Translations under genes and position numbers: made by a program
Source of the DNA: Photobacterium chitinilyticum
GTDB taxonomy: Bacteria > Pseudomonadota > Gammaproteobacteria > Enterobacterales > Vibrionaceae
DNA: 64,000 bases
Reading direction: 5' to 3'
Assembly: GCF_004104355.1 (NCBI RefSeq)
Contig: NZ_RJLM01000006.1
Location: forward strand, 182,919-246,918
Shown here: in pieces, positions 1-8,296 of the stretch
Layout of the letters: the number at the start of each line of letters is the position of its first letter
Position numbering within the stretch: the stretch's first letter is position 1
Notes under the pieces: generated by a model
Database searches by the model: none
Seen by the model: the letters and a program-made list of their open reading frames with translations, nothing else
Told to the model about the DNA's origin: nothing

Positions 1-44
1 CCGTCTGGCTTAAAGATCGTATAGCAGAGAGGTTGGCGCTATGA
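1..44 (+). CDS. 3' end of an unidentified upstream gene (partial)
   Basis: One frame is open from the window edge and ends in a TGA at 42-44 that overlaps the ATG of csdA (ATGA overlap). The visible residues are VWLKDRIAERLAL. The four-base overlap is typical of translationally coupled genes and suggests csdA is not first in its operon. Too little is present to name the product, and chance openness of 14 codons cannot be excluded. Confidence 0.3.
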   Translation, partial: VWLKDRIAERLAL

Positions 45-1336
45 GTCGTCACGGTATTTCTATTGCTCAGGTTAAGAGTGATTTTCCTTTATTAAAGCAG
101 CATGTGAACGAGAAACCATTGGTGTATCTCGACAGTGCAGCCAGTGCTCAGAAACCGTTGGAGGTGATTGAGCGGATCAATGATTTCTATCAAAACGAGT
201 ATGCGTCGGTTCATCGTGGGGTTCATCACTTAAGCGCTGAAGCTACCTCAAACATGGAGACCGTTCGCCAGCAGGTATGCCAATTTATAGGCGCAAGTCA
301 GCGAGAAGAGATTGTCTTTACCTCGGGGACGACCGAGGCCATTAATTTGGTCGCCAATAGCTATGGCCGTATCAATTTTAAATCCGGTGATGAAATTATT
401 GTCAGCGAGATGGATCATCACGCCAATATCGTGCCGTGGCAAATGTTGGCGGAAGCGATGCAACTGAACATCAAAGTTTGGCCAGTCAGTGATAACGGTG
501 AACTCAGTCTTGATAGCTTGGTTTGCTTGTTATCGGAACGAACAGTGTTGGTAGCCGTGTGTCATGTGTCGAACGTACTGGGTACCGTTAATCCGATCCG
601 GGCTATTGCCGATATTATTGATCGTCATAATACCGCTTTAGAGCGGGGGGCAAGCTCTGGCGATAGTGGTGTTTCAAACCGGGCGAGAGTGCGCTTTCTG
701 GTTGATGGTGCCCAAGCCGTGATGCATCAAAAAGTCGATGTGAAACAACTCGGATGTGACTTTTATGCATTCTCGGGCCATAAGGTTTATGGCCCGACAG
801 GCACAGGGGTGTTGTATGCTAAGCATGATTTATTGCAGAACATGCAACCTTGGCAAGGTGGTGGCTCAATGATCCAGTCTGTCGACTTGTATAAAGGGAC
901 TGAATTCAATGCCGCGCCGTGGCTGTTCGAAGCGGGAACACCAAATATTACCGGCATTATGGGATTAGGTGCGGCCTTACGTTATCTCAAGCGGGTAGGT
1001 TTTGAACAGATCTCAGTACATGAGAATAAGCTAACTCAGATGGTGCTGGAAGCATTACGCAATATTCCTGAGGTGTGCATTTATGGTCATGCTGAAAGCC
1101 GGGTAGGGGTGATTGCTTTTAATTTAGGGAAGCATCATGCATTTGATGTGGGTGCTTTTCTTGATCGTTATGGAATCGCGATTCGAACGGGTCATCATTG
1201 CGCAATGCCATTGATGCAACGTTATGGGGTTAAAGCGATGTGTCGGGTATCCCTTGCTATGTACAACACGTCAGATGATATAGCGAAGCTGGTACATGCC
1301 CTACGTCATATTCAGAAGTTATTGCAAAATGCATAG
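41..1336 (+). CDS. csdA: cysteine desulfurase CsdA (SufS-like, group II)
   Basis: PLP-dependent enzyme that takes sulfur from L-cysteine, giving alanine and a persulfide for Fe-S cluster or tRNA thiolation pathways; cytoplasmic. The PLP lysine lies in SGHKVYGPTGTG (K248) and the catalytic cysteine in RTGHHCAMP (C387); the N-terminal YLDSAASAQKP and ASVHRGVHHLS stretches are typical of the SufS/CsdA group. At 431 aa it is about 30 aa longer than E. coli CsdA; part of the excess is a Ser/Gly/Arg-rich insertion near residues 201-219, just before the FLVDGAQA strand. The start at 41 has a GAGAGG ribosome site. The SufE-type partner csdE follows after 11 bp, which favours CsdA over SufS because no sufBCD genes are nearby; SufS remains possible. 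Confidence 0.9.
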   Translation: MSRHGISIAQVKSDFPLLKQHVNEKPLVYLDSAASAQKPLEVIERINDFYQNEYASVHRGVHHLSAEATSNMETVRQQVCQFIGASQREEIVFTSGTTEAINLVANSYGRINFKSGDEIIVSEMDHHANIVPWQMLAEAMQLNIKVWPVSDNGELSLDSLVCLLSERTVLVAVCHVSNVLGTVNPIRAIADIIDRHNTALERGASSGDSGVSNRARVRFLVDGAQAVMHQKVDVKQLGCDFYAFSGHKVYGPTGTGVLYAKHDLLQNMQPWQGGGSMIQSVDLYKGTEFNAAPWLFEAGTPNITGIMGLGAALRYLKRVGFEQISVHENKLTQMVLEALRNIPEVCIYGHAESRVGVIAFNLGKHHAFDVGAFLDRYGIAIRTGHHCAMPLMQRYGVKAMCRVSLAMYNTSDDIAKLVHALRHIQKLLQNA

Positions 1337-1347
1337 GAATAAAAGAA

Positions 1348-1806
1348 ATGCCGAGTAATTTAGCTCGTATTAATTTGATTGCGGTCGATATGAACAGTGA
1401 AAAGATCAAGCGTAACCTATTAAGCTGCGATGACTGGGAAGAACGTTATCTCTATATTATCCATTTGGGCAATCAACAACCCACTATGATTGACGAAGAT
1501 AAAACTTCTGATACCGTGATCCATGGCTGCCAGAGTCAAGTGTGGGTTAAAATTACTATTAACTCTCGTGGTGAGTTCGGCTTCACGGGTGACAGTGATG
1601 CCAGCTTGGTGAAAGGGTTAATGGCAATGGTGTTTATGGTTTACGAAGGTAAAACAGCGGAGGCCATTTTAGAATTTGATATCCATGGTTTCTTTGATGA
1701 TATGCAGTTACACCATTATTTGACTCCGACCCGGAGTCAGGGATTGGTGGCAATGGTTGAAGCAGTAAGAGCCAAAGCACTAAATACCCTTGTTGTGGAA
1801 TATTAA
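1348..1806 (+). CDS. csdE: sulfur acceptor protein CsdE (SufE family)
   Basis: Small cytoplasmic SufE-fold protein that accepts the persulfide sulfur from the paired desulfurase. The acceptor cysteine is in VIHGCQSQVWV (C61), the hallmark of SufE/CsdE. At 152 aa it has normal family length. The start at 1348 is preceded by AGGAA eight bases upstream; an internal ATG at 1390 (MNSEKIK) gives the more typical SufE N-terminus but has a poorer ribosome site. It lies 11 bp behind csdA, so the two are almost certainly co-transcribed. Confidence 0.88.
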   Translation: MPSNLARINLIAVDMNSEKIKRNLLSCDDWEERYLYIIHLGNQQPTMIDEDKTSDTVIHGCQSQVWVKITINSRGEFGFTGDSDASLVKGLMAMVFMVYEGKTAEAILEFDIHGFFDDMQLHHYLTPTRSQGLVAMVEAVRAKALNTLVVEY

Positions 1807-1835
1807 TCCACAGTACATCCTTATTTTTTAAAAAG

Positions 1836-1861
1836 CCCCGGCCAGTTTATCTATGCCGGGG
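1836..1861. terminator. GC-rich terminator between convergent genes
   Basis: CCCCGGC at 1836-1842 pairs with GCCGGGG at 1855-1861 around a 12-base loop. On the minus strand the stem is followed by TTTTTAAAAAATA, so it is the better terminator for the minus-strand DUF218 gene; on the plus strand there is no clear T-run, but it lies 30 bp after csdE and may act in both directions. Confidence 0.7.
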
Positions 1862-1933
1862 GGTTATCGTTAAAAGTTGTTAGCGTTGGGCCGACCGTCG
1901 ATGGCGAATTGCGGGTAGCTTTTTGCCTCAAAG

Positions 1934-2947
1934 CTATATCTGAACCAGTGGCTCACAGTTAAATGCCGGTAACCCGAATCCCCTCAGCGCATCGATATAG
2001 CAATTTCGCCTGATTTGGCCTGTCGGAACACTGCAGTTCGATAATCCATCTTTTACGGCAAGATGATTGAATTTGATAGGGTGAAAATCGATATCTCTTT
2101 GTAGGGTTTCAAACAAAATATGTGAGCGGTGGACATGGATCGAGGCACTGATGAGTGTTGCAGATTGAATTTTATGCTGTTTGAGTAGCGCCAGACTTAG
2201 TTTGGCGTTGTCGATGGTATTGGTTGCCTGATCTTCTTCAATAATCCTTTCCGGCTTAACACCACGCTCTATTAGCCAGCCCTTCATTTGCTGTGACTCT
2301 GTTTTTCCCTGCTTGGCGAGCCCTCCTGTGACAATAATTAGGCTATCGGTATGACGGTAAGCAAGCTGAAGTGTTAGTTCAAGTCGCTGGATAAGGAGAG
2401 GAGCCATCGAGCCGTCGTCATTGAGCATATAGCCGAGAGCAATGATAGCGTGGCGTGCTGAAGGTTCTAGGTATGGTACAACGCTATTTGGTGGCAATAC
2501 GGCAGCTTTCTCTTCAGGCAATTTAGGTGCTGACAATATTGTAACGATAATTTTTAGCAGTGCTCTAACATTGGTCTCGTCTTTATAACTGATATGTCGG
2601 AGCTCCTTGAGGTAGTGCTCGACTCGCAGGTGCTTACCCTCATAGTGATACCAAACCGTCAAATAGGTAAGAGCCTTGCTTCGTTCAGTATCAGAACGGG
2701 CGGTAGCTAGGCAGTCATGGTAACTATGCAGTGCTTTGGTGATCTCGCCTCGGAAACTCTGCATGTTGGCAATGGTCAGAGCTAAGCCCAAATGGTTCGG
2801 AAGGTAGGGTATCGCTTTGGAGAGGTAATACTCAACGGCTTCAAGGTTAGATACGTGATGGCCCTTAAGCGGATAGTGCATTCGATTCGTGCTGTTATAG
2901 GCATTTAATGCCTGTCGTAAGCTTGCTTCCACCATCGATTTTCTCAT
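1934..2947 (-). CDS. YdcF/SanA/ElyC-type DUF218 protein with N-terminal helical repeats
   Basis: The C-terminal half (about residues 165-315) is a DUF218 domain: an opening IIALGYML strand, SLIIVTGGL, then ESQQMKGWLIERGV, IIEEDQATNT and a histidine-bearing SASIHVHRSHILFE segment. The first about 150 residues are alpha-helical and resemble TPR-like repeats (HYPLKGHHVSNLEAVEYYL, GLALTIANMQSFRGEI). DUF218 proteins such as SanA and ElyC are linked to envelope integrity, but no reaction can be assigned here. Unlike SanA/ElyC no membrane segment is visible, so this version may be cytoplasmic. The start at 2947 has a weak ribosome site; M5 is an alternative. Single gene, with a terminator at 1836-1861. 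Confidence 0.8.
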   Translation of the reverse strand: MRKSMVEASLRQALNAYNSTNRMHYPLKGHHVSNLEAVEYYLSKAIPYLPNHLGLALTIANMQSFRGEITKALHSYHDCLATARSDTERSKALTYLTVWYHYEGKHLRVEHYLKELRHISYKDETNVRALLKIIVTILSAPKLPEEKAAVLPPNSVVPYLEPSARHAIIALGYMLNDDGSMAPLLIQRLELTLQLAYRHTDSLIIVTGGLAKQGKTESQQMKGWLIERGVKPERIIEEDQATNTIDNAKLSLALLKQHKIQSATLISASIHVHRSHILFETLQRDIDFHPIKFNHLAVKDGLSNCSVPTGQIRRNCYIDALRGFGLPAFNCEPLVQI

Positions 2948-3125
2948 TATAGCGCTTTATTTGTTTATAAATCAGAATGCTACAGCTTAATTATGAATTC
3001 AAGTGAGAGTGAAGATAAAGAAAAAACGACTGAAGAGTATGCTTGATAAGACAGAGGCGTTGATGTTTTCGACTATTGTTATACCAATCTACGTAAGTAG
3101 TTGTAGCAAGAAGAAGGAGCAGAGA

Positions 3126-3521
3126 ATGAGTAATCTATTTAAACAGCACGGAGCATTTAGCTGGTCAGAGCTAGTGACGGATGATCCCGAGAAAGCCATT
3201 GCTTTTTACACCGATGTTATTGGGTGGGAAGTGGAAGCGATGCAGATGCAAGAAGGGGTCTATTATGTTTTGAAAACGGGGGGAGAACCTGTTGGTGGGA
3301 TTATGGCAAAGCCGCAAGAGTTCAGTAAAATGCCAAATTATTGGGGAACGTATATTACTGTTGATGATGTTGATGCAATATTAGCGCAGGCTGAGCTGTC
3401 TGGTGGGAAAGCGGTATACCCACCAATGGATGTTCCCGGTGTTGGCCGAATGTGTGCCATTTCAGATCCTGGCGGAGCGATTGTTTCGGTTATTACTTAT
3501 GAAGAAAACGACTGTGAATAA
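3126..3521 (+). CDS. VOC-superfamily protein (glyoxalase/bleomycin-resistance-like)
   Basis: A 131-aa protein with two beta-alpha-beta-beta-beta modules typical of the VOC fold: N-terminal GAFSWSELVTDDPEKAIAFY, central YWGTYITVDDVDAILA, and C-terminal GRMCAISDPGGAIVSVI. Family members bind a metal or a small ligand in the cleft; the substrate here is unknown. The frame is open back to 3003, but the ATG at 3126 follows AAGGAGCAGAGA and starts the conserved domain, while the upstream 41 codons are Lys-rich and unlike VOC proteins, so 3126 is chosen. It stands alone between a minus-strand DUF218 gene and a convergent acyl-CoA synthetase. Confidence 0.82.
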   Translation: MSNLFKQHGAFSWSELVTDDPEKAIAFYTDVIGWEVEAMQMQEGVYYVLKTGGEPVGGIMAKPQEFSKMPNYWGTYITVDDVDAILAQAELSGGKAVYPPMDVPGVGRMCAISDPGGAIVSVITYEENDCE

Positions 3522-3522
3522 A

Positions 3523-3550
3523 ATAACCGCCTGTTAATTCAGGCGGTTAT
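3523..3550. terminator. perfect 11-bp hairpin, bidirectional terminator
   Basis: ATAACCGCCTG (3523-3533) and CAGGCGGTTAT (3540-3550) are perfect complements around a 6-base loop. Read on the minus strand the stem is followed by TTATTTTATT, serving the acyl-CoA synthetase that ends at 3587; it starts two bases after the VOC stop codon and can stop that transcript too. Confidence 0.8.
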
Positions 3551-3586
3551 GGTGTGTCTTAATGGTTTCAGGTTGATTAGGAGAAC

Positions 3587-5281
3587 TTACTCTTCCCACT
3601 GAACCAGTTTGTCTTTCGGCCAATGAGCACCTACATCATGGTATTTTTTCTCAAGCAGGTGACGTTTGATTTTTAATGTTGGTGTCAGAATACCGTTTTC
3701 AATGCTCCACGGTTCTTTCACCATAAGCACACCCTTAATTTTGGCATGAGACTCCAACTCTTTGTTGATTGTCTCAATAACCTGATGGGCTTTACGCTCA
3801 TAGCGTGCATGGTCAAAATTAGGAAACTCATGTGGAATCGCTAATAAAATTGGCCCTGGCATCCCCGAGCCGACGACGCACATCATCTCGATATTACTCA
3901 GTTCAAACAGGCGTTTTTCAATTGGTACCGGTGCAACAAACTTACCTTTGGCTGTTTTGAAAGTATCGTTTTTACGCCCCTGAATCGACAGATAGCCTTC
4001 GTCATCGATAAAGCCGATATCACCGGTATGAAGCCAGCCATCTTTGTCAAAGGATGCTTTGCTGGCCTTTTCATTTTTGTAGTAACCGGAGAACATGCCG
4101 TCACCGCGAACTAAGATCTCTTCGTCAGCTGCGATCTTTATTTCGATGCCGGGGCCGGCATTGCCGACAGTACCGATTTTGTCGCTACGGAATGGGTGGT
4201 TGATTGTGCTGTAGGCGAAAGACTCTGTCATACCCCACGCCTCAGTGATATTGAGGCCGATGTTTTCATACCAGCGTAATAATCCGGCTGAAACCGGTGC
4301 AGAGCCACAACCGAGAACCCGTGCTTTGTCCAAGCCGAGACCATCGGCCAGCTTGCGCTTGATAACCCCAGAGATAAATGGGATTTTGAGTAATATGTTT
4401 AGCTTGGTTTGCGGCAGCTTTTCAAGAATGCGCTGCTGGAACAGTGTCCATAGGCGAGGGACTGAAATGAACAGCGTCGGGCGGTGCATTTTCATATCCT
4501 CGACAAAGGTGTCAAGAGATTCTGGGAAAGCAACTGGCATTCCGGCCATGACGGAAGAACCGAAGATATACACGCGCTCAGTGATGTGAGCTAGCGGTAA
4601 GTAAGAAAATAGCCTCTCGTCATCTTGCATACCGATATGGTCAATGATCCTCTGGGAAGACCAGGCAAAAGCGCCATAGGTTAGCATGGCACCTTTAGGC
4701 AATCCTGAAGTACCTGATGTGTAAACAATTGACATCAGATCGTCGGGCTTGTGCTCCGGACGCTCTTCGGAAGGCTTACTGTCAGCAACTAAAGTGTCAA
4801 ACTCGAACTTGCATGGGGGAGCGCTTGGGTATGAGAAAGAAATCGTAGGTAAATCCGGATGATCTTTCAGCACGGCGTTAATCGCTTTGCTGTCATCTAG
4901 CTTGCCGATGAGAAGCGCTTTGGATTCGCTATGAGAGATACAGTGGTCGACAGTTTCCGGTCCTGCTGTCGGGAAAATAGGAACACTGATATAGCTCCCC
5001 AGCATTAATGCCAAGTCGGTAATAAACCATTCAGCACAGTTTTTAGACATTAACGCAACGCGATCTCCCGGCTGAATCCCCATGCTTCGCAGCGCAGTAA
5101 CCAGACTTAGCGCCTTGTCTGCAACTTGAGCATAGGTATAGTCGACAAACTGACGGTCGATAATTTGGCGAAGGTAAACCTCGTCCGGGCGCTCTTCTGC
5201 CCACTTCAAAATCATTTCATTAGGTAGAGGCTGCTTCATGAGAGTTTCCCTTAAGCGATCCTTGGGCAGAGGTAAAGTCAT
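3587..5281 (-). CDS. AMP-forming long-chain acyl-CoA synthetase
   Basis: ANL-superfamily enzyme that activates a fatty acid with ATP and CoA through an acyl-adenylate. The ATP/AMP signature IVYTSGTSGLPKGAML (near residue 185), the AWGMTESFAY motif, GWLHTGDIGFID with the hinge region, and GRKNDTFKTAKGKFV with a C-terminal lysine are all present. Length 564 aa fits the FadD/FAA-like group. The ATG at 5281 follows AAGGA at good spacing. It is divergent from the TetR gene at 5817 across a 535-bp AT-rich gap, so that regulator may control it. The natural acid (imported fatty acid or recycled membrane acyl chains) cannot be read from sequence. Confidence 0.88.
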   Translation of the reverse strand: MTLPLPKDRLRETLMKQPLPNEMILKWAEERPDEVYLRQIIDRQFVDYTYAQVADKALSLVTALRSMGIQPGDRVALMSKNCAEWFITDLALMLGSYISVPIFPTAGPETVDHCISHSESKALLIGKLDDSKAINAVLKDHPDLPTISFSYPSAPPCKFEFDTLVADSKPSEERPEHKPDDLMSIVYTSGTSGLPKGAMLTYGAFAWSSQRIIDHIGMQDDERLFSYLPLAHITERVYIFGSSVMAGMPVAFPESLDTFVEDMKMHRPTLFISVPRLWTLFQQRILEKLPQTKLNILLKIPFISGVIKRKLADGLGLDKARVLGCGSAPVSAGLLRWYENIGLNITEAWGMTESFAYSTINHPFRSDKIGTVGNAGPGIEIKIAADEEILVRGDGMFSGYYKNEKASKASFDKDGWLHTGDIGFIDDEGYLSIQGRKNDTFKTAKGKFVAPVPIEKRLFELSNIEMMCVVGSGMPGPILLAIPHEFPNFDHARYERKAHQVIETINKELESHAKIKGVLMVKEPWSIENGILTPTLKIKRHLLEKKYHDVGAHWPKDKLVQWEE

Positions 5282-5816
5282 AGTCTCGTCCTTGTTGATG
5301 TTATCGTCTTGTTAAACTAAATGTTTTCCTACTGGTCCGTCAAGTGTCTATTATCCATTAAACTCCTGTAATTAAGTATGAAAATAGACGGGAACTTGTC
5401 AAATAAAACATCTATCCAGAAAAAATTTAAGCACAAAATTTAAACATGTGTATGATTTTTTTCCGTCAGAAAAGCAAATTACGAATGAGTTGTGGCGTAA
5501 CTTATTGTTTTTTAATATTATTGGCAGCCATCGTGATATTTTGAATATAGAGTACAATTAGTTATTACTTATGCACTTTGATGAGTGTGGGGGTGGTGGC
5601 TTATGCGAAATTAATCTGATGCGTGACTTGGTTGGATTTTTGAGTCTGAGCTTTATATTAAGGCTTGAAATATAAAAAAAACCAGTAAGAATACTAGTTA
5701 ACAGGATAGCATTTTGTAATACTGCTAGCATATTAACAATCAGAACTGTTACAACATGCCATCGGCGTAATCCGATGGAATTTTTGTTGATGTAATAAAT
5801 ATAGAGTCAACTCATT
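5282..5816. other. 535-bp intergenic region between acyl-CoA synthetase and TetR gene
   Basis: AT-rich divergent promoter region with no credible ORF on either strand. It holds a G-rich patch near 5587 (GTGTGGGGGTGGTGG), an imperfect dyad AGCTTTATATTAAGGCT near 5650-5666, and a terminator-like hairpin at 5759-5778. It must contain promoters for both flanking genes; no clear TetR operator could be picked by eye. Confidence 0.5.
5759..5784 (+). terminator. terminator-like hairpin just upstream of the TetR gene
   Basis: CCATCGG (5759-5765) pairs with CCGATGG (5772-5778) around six bases and is followed by AATTTTTG. It lies 33 bp before the TetR start codon, where a terminator for an upstream gene is not expected. 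It may be a leader attenuator, the 3' end of a short unannotated RNA in the 5282-5760 gap, or a protein-binding dyad. Confidence 0.45.
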
Positions 5817-6278
5817 ATGCCAAAGCGTAGTAAAGAAGATACAGAGATTACCATCCAGACGATTATGGATGCTGTGGTTGATCAAATTTTGACCTTGGGA
5901 TATGACAAAATGTCATATACCACCCTGAGCAAGCAGACTGGTATTTCCCGTACGGGTATTAGTCATCACTTTCCAAAGAAGCAGGATTTCGCCAAAGCTC
6001 TTGATGGCCGTATTTTTCGCCTTTTTGTAGAGAAGCTTGATTTGGATAATGGCCTGGATGGCTTCGTAACTAGCTGGTTAGCTGCGCTTGATGATGAAAA
6101 GTTCCGAGCGACACTGCGTTTGCTTTTCCATCATATTGCTTCTTCGGAATTGACTAATGAGTTTGCCAAACATGGTATAGAACGATTATACGGGCTATGT
6201 CAGGAGCGCTTTGGCGGCGAAAGTGGCAAAGAACTTGAGTGGTTGCTTGGAAAATCATTGATCAGCCTTGCAAAATAG
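5817..6278 (+). CDS. TetR/AcrR-family transcriptional regulator, short form
   Basis: The N-terminal 55 residues are a TetR helix-turn-helix: MDAVVDQILTLGYDKMSYTT, then LSKQTGISRTGISHHFPKKQ, with the usual recognition-helix HHF ending. The ligand domain is only about 95 residues, giving 153 aa against about 190-210 for most TetR proteins; the ORF is intact and ends in front of a strong terminator, so it looks naturally short. Divergent to the acyl-CoA synthetase, which suggests control of fatty-acid activation, but this is inference. Confidence 0.8.
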   Translation: MPKRSKEDTEITIQTIMDAVVDQILTLGYDKMSYTTLSKQTGISRTGISHHFPKKQDFAKALDGRIFRLFVEKLDLDNGLDGFVTSWLAALDDEKFRATLRLLFHHIASSELTNEFAKHGIERLYGLCQERFGGESGKELEWLLGKSLISLAK

Positions 6279-6293
6279 TCACTGAATTTTTGG

Positions 6294-6324
6294 AAAAGCG
6301 GCCTCGTTAGAGGCTGTTTTTTTT
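6294..6324 (+). terminator. rho-independent terminator after the TetR gene
   Basis: GCCTC-GTTA-GAGGC forms a tight stem (6301-6314), extended by G-U and A-U pairs, and is followed by eight Ts. It starts 15 bp after the TetR stop codon. Confidence 0.9.
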
Positions 6325-6460
6325 ATGTGTCGTATTAATGTGTCTAAGTCATAAATATATGAATTATCATCACTCCACTTAAGATTTATGATAGCGAACG
6401 AGCTAACTCGTAACGTATAATTGTGTGACTTGGTATATATCAAATAAATGAGAAAAATAG

Positions 6461-6652
6461 ATGTTGAAATATATTATGGTAGCGTTGATTGGTATCGGTA
6501 TTTATATTGGTGTGAGCTACAAAGATCAAATTGAAGATGCCGTTAATTCGCGTCCGATGGAAGAAGTTCAGGACATGCTTGAAACAGCAACCGATCAGGT
6601 TTCTGAAAAGGCCAGTGAATTAACTGAGCAGTTTGAAGATTTGAGTAAGTAA
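6461..6652 (+). CDS. small single-pass membrane protein with acidic amphipathic tail
   Basis: 63 aa. Residues 3-20 (KYIMVALIGIGIYIGVSY) form one membrane segment; the rest is a Glu/Asp-rich amphipathic helix (MLETATDQVSEKASELTEQF), which could be a coiled coil or surface helix, similar in layout to YtxH-type proteins. A GAGAAAAATAG stretch precedes the ATG, and two hairpins lie directly downstream, so it appears to be a real monocistronic gene. Function unknown. Confidence 0.6.
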   Translation: MLKYIMVALIGIGIYIGVSYKDQIEDAVNSRPMEEVQDMLETATDQVSEKASELTEQFEDLSK

Positions 6653-6662
6653 GTGTGGAAAG

Positions 6663-6690
6663 GCTGGTAACTGTTATTACCAGCACTTTT
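6663..6690 (+). terminator. terminator after the small membrane protein
   Basis: GCTGGTAA (6663-6670) pairs with TTACCAGC (6677-6684), followed by ACTTTT. It starts 10 bp after the stop codon at 6652. Confidence 0.7.
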
Positions 6691-6717
6691 GGGCTTTCAA
6701 TATCGAATCGAAATTCA

Positions 6718-6749
6718 AAAAAGAGGCAGCCAGATGGCTGCCTCTTTTT
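6718..6749. terminator. perfect 14-bp bidirectional terminator
   Basis: AAAAAGAGGCAGCC (6718-6731), loop AGAT, GGCTGCCTCTTTTT (6736-6749). A-run and T-run flank the GC core on both strands, so it can stop sstT (ending at 6770 on the minus strand) and any read-through from the left. Confidence 0.93.
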
Positions 6750-6769
6750 GTTGTGCTGTTAATGATAGC

Positions 6770-8011
6770 TTAAGACTGCGCTGTCTCAGTCGAAGCCATC
6801 TTTGCTTCTTCAGCCTTACATGCTGCAGCAGTAAAGAGAACGTCAGTCGAGCTGTTCAGTGCTGTTTCTGCTGAATCCTGGATAACACCGATGATGAAGC
6901 CAACAGCAACAACCTGCATTGCTACATCATTTGGAATACCAAACAGGCTACAAGCCAGCGGGATCAATAGTAGGGAACCACCAGCAACGCCTGATGCACC
7001 ACATGCAGATACCGCTGCAACCACACTTAGCAGTACCGCTGTTGCCACATCAACCTGAACACCCATAGTGTGCACGGCTGCAAGCGTTAGAACGGTGATA
7101 GTGATTGCTGCACCGGCCATGTTGATTGTTGCACCCAGAGGAATTGATACTGAGTAAGTATCTTCATGCAGATCCAGGTTCTTACATAGTTGCATGTTCA
7201 CAGGAATGTTAGCTGCTGAGCTGCGCGTGAAGAATGCAGTAATGCCACTTTCGCGAATACAACGAAATACGAGTGGATATGGATTCTCTTTAGTCTTGTA
7301 GAAGACGATAAGCGGGTTAACTACCAATGCAATGATTAGCATAGAACCTAGCAGCACACCCAGCAGGTGGCCGTAGCTTGCAAGTGCTGCGAAGCCTGTT
7401 TCTGCAAACGTATTAGCAACCAGACCAAAGATGCCGATTGGTGCCAGACGGATCACAAAGCGAACAATGAGCGTGATGCCGTTAGAAACATCATGGAAAA
7501 CTTGCTTGGTCGCATCACTTGCCTGGTGCAGAGCAAAACCTAGAGCGATAGCCCACGCAAGAATACCGATGAAGTTACCTGTCATCAGTGCATTTACTGG
7601 GTTATCGACAACCTTAAACAGCAGCGTGTTCAATACTTCAGTAATGCCTTCAGGTGGAGTTGCGCCTGTTGCACTTGCTACCAGAGTTAAAGTGGTCGGG
7701 AAAAGAAAACTCATAGTAACAGCAGTAAGTGCAGCCATTAGTGTACCGAAAAGGTACAGAATAATGATTGGTCTCATGTTGGTGTGGGCGCCTTTCTTCT
7801 GGTTGGCAATAGAAGATGCGACCAGAATGAAGACAAGGATCGGTGCGACTGCTTTCAGGGCACTGACGAACAGTCCTCCAAGGAAGCCAACTTTAACAGC
7901 AGACTCAGGAGAAACGGATGCGATAAGGATACCGGCGACGATACCGATGAGGATCTGGATCACCAGGCTCCCACTCGCGACTCGGGCTAAAAAGGGTTGT
8001 GTCTGATTCAT
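6770..8011 (-). CDS. sstT: serine/threonine:Na+ symporter SstT
   Basis: 413-aa dicarboxylate/amino-acid:cation symporter (DAACS) family protein of the inner membrane; SstT imports L-serine and L-threonine with sodium. Visible signs: hydrophobic segments throughout, the serine-rich hairpin with [14 protein letters not shown], the [17 protein letters not shown] helix that coordinates sodium, and the [17 protein letters not shown] reentrant loop. Length and N-terminus ([19 protein letters not shown]) match SstT rather than GltP or DctA. Monocistronic, with a strong terminator downstream. Confidence 0.92.
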   Translation of the reverse strand: MNQTQPFLARVASGSLVIQILIGIVAGILIASVSPESAVKVGFLGGLFVSALKAVAPILVFILVASSIANQKKGAHTNMRPIIILYLFGTLMAALTAVTMSFLFPTTLTLVASATGATPPEGITEVLNTLLFKVVDNPVNALMTGNFIGILAWAIALGFALHQASDATKQVFHDVSNGITLIVRFVIRLAPIGIFGLVANTFAETGFAALASYGHLLGVLLGSMLIIALVVNPLIVFYKTKENPYPLVFRCIRESGITAFFTRSSAANIPVNMQLCKNLDLHEDTYSVSIPLGATINMAGAAITITVLTLAAVHTMGVQVDVATAVLLSVVAAVSACGASGVAGGSLLLIPLACSLFGIPNDVAMQVVAVGFIIGVIQDSAETALNSSTDVLFTAAACKAEEAKMASTETAQS

Positions 8012-8234
8012 ATTACGTCCTGCATAATTTTATTATATGTGTGGAAGGATTATATAATGCTCTCGAAACATTTTTTAACAGGAAATACGATATTTTTCCA
8101 CCTTTCTTTCGATAAACTTTCGGTTAACTCACCATTAACATTCTTTTAGCCTGGTACGGTATGTTACTTTGGGGGCAGGATTTGGCAGAATAGAAACGTT
8201 AACAAATGGCAGGGGCGACATTCGAAAATGTTAA

Positions 8235-8267
8235 AAAAGAAGCTCACGTTACGGGTGAGCTTCTTTT
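8235..8267. terminator. terminator after batD
   Basis: GAAGCTCAC (8239-8247) pairs with GTGAGCTTC (8255-8263), flanked by AAAA and TTTT, giving a 13-bp stem that works on both strands. It ends the minus-strand moxR-bat operon, whose last stop codon is at 8297. Confidence 0.9.
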
Positions 8268-8296
8268 GTTGTATCGGTTATGTAAAGATAACTCGA

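Noticed and set aside
3003-3125. N-terminal extension of the VOC gene
   Set aside because: Lys-rich stretch unlike VOC proteins; AAGGAG before the ATG at 3126 gives the true start.
4245-4589. 114-codon plus-strand ORF opposite the acyl-CoA synthetase
   Set aside because: Antisense frame inside a well-conserved gene; no domain or start signal.
7431-8006. 191-codon plus-strand ORF opposite sstT
   Set aside because: Antisense shadow of sstT, rich in Arg, Thr and Ile, with no ribosome site; sstT motifs on the other strand are unambiguous.
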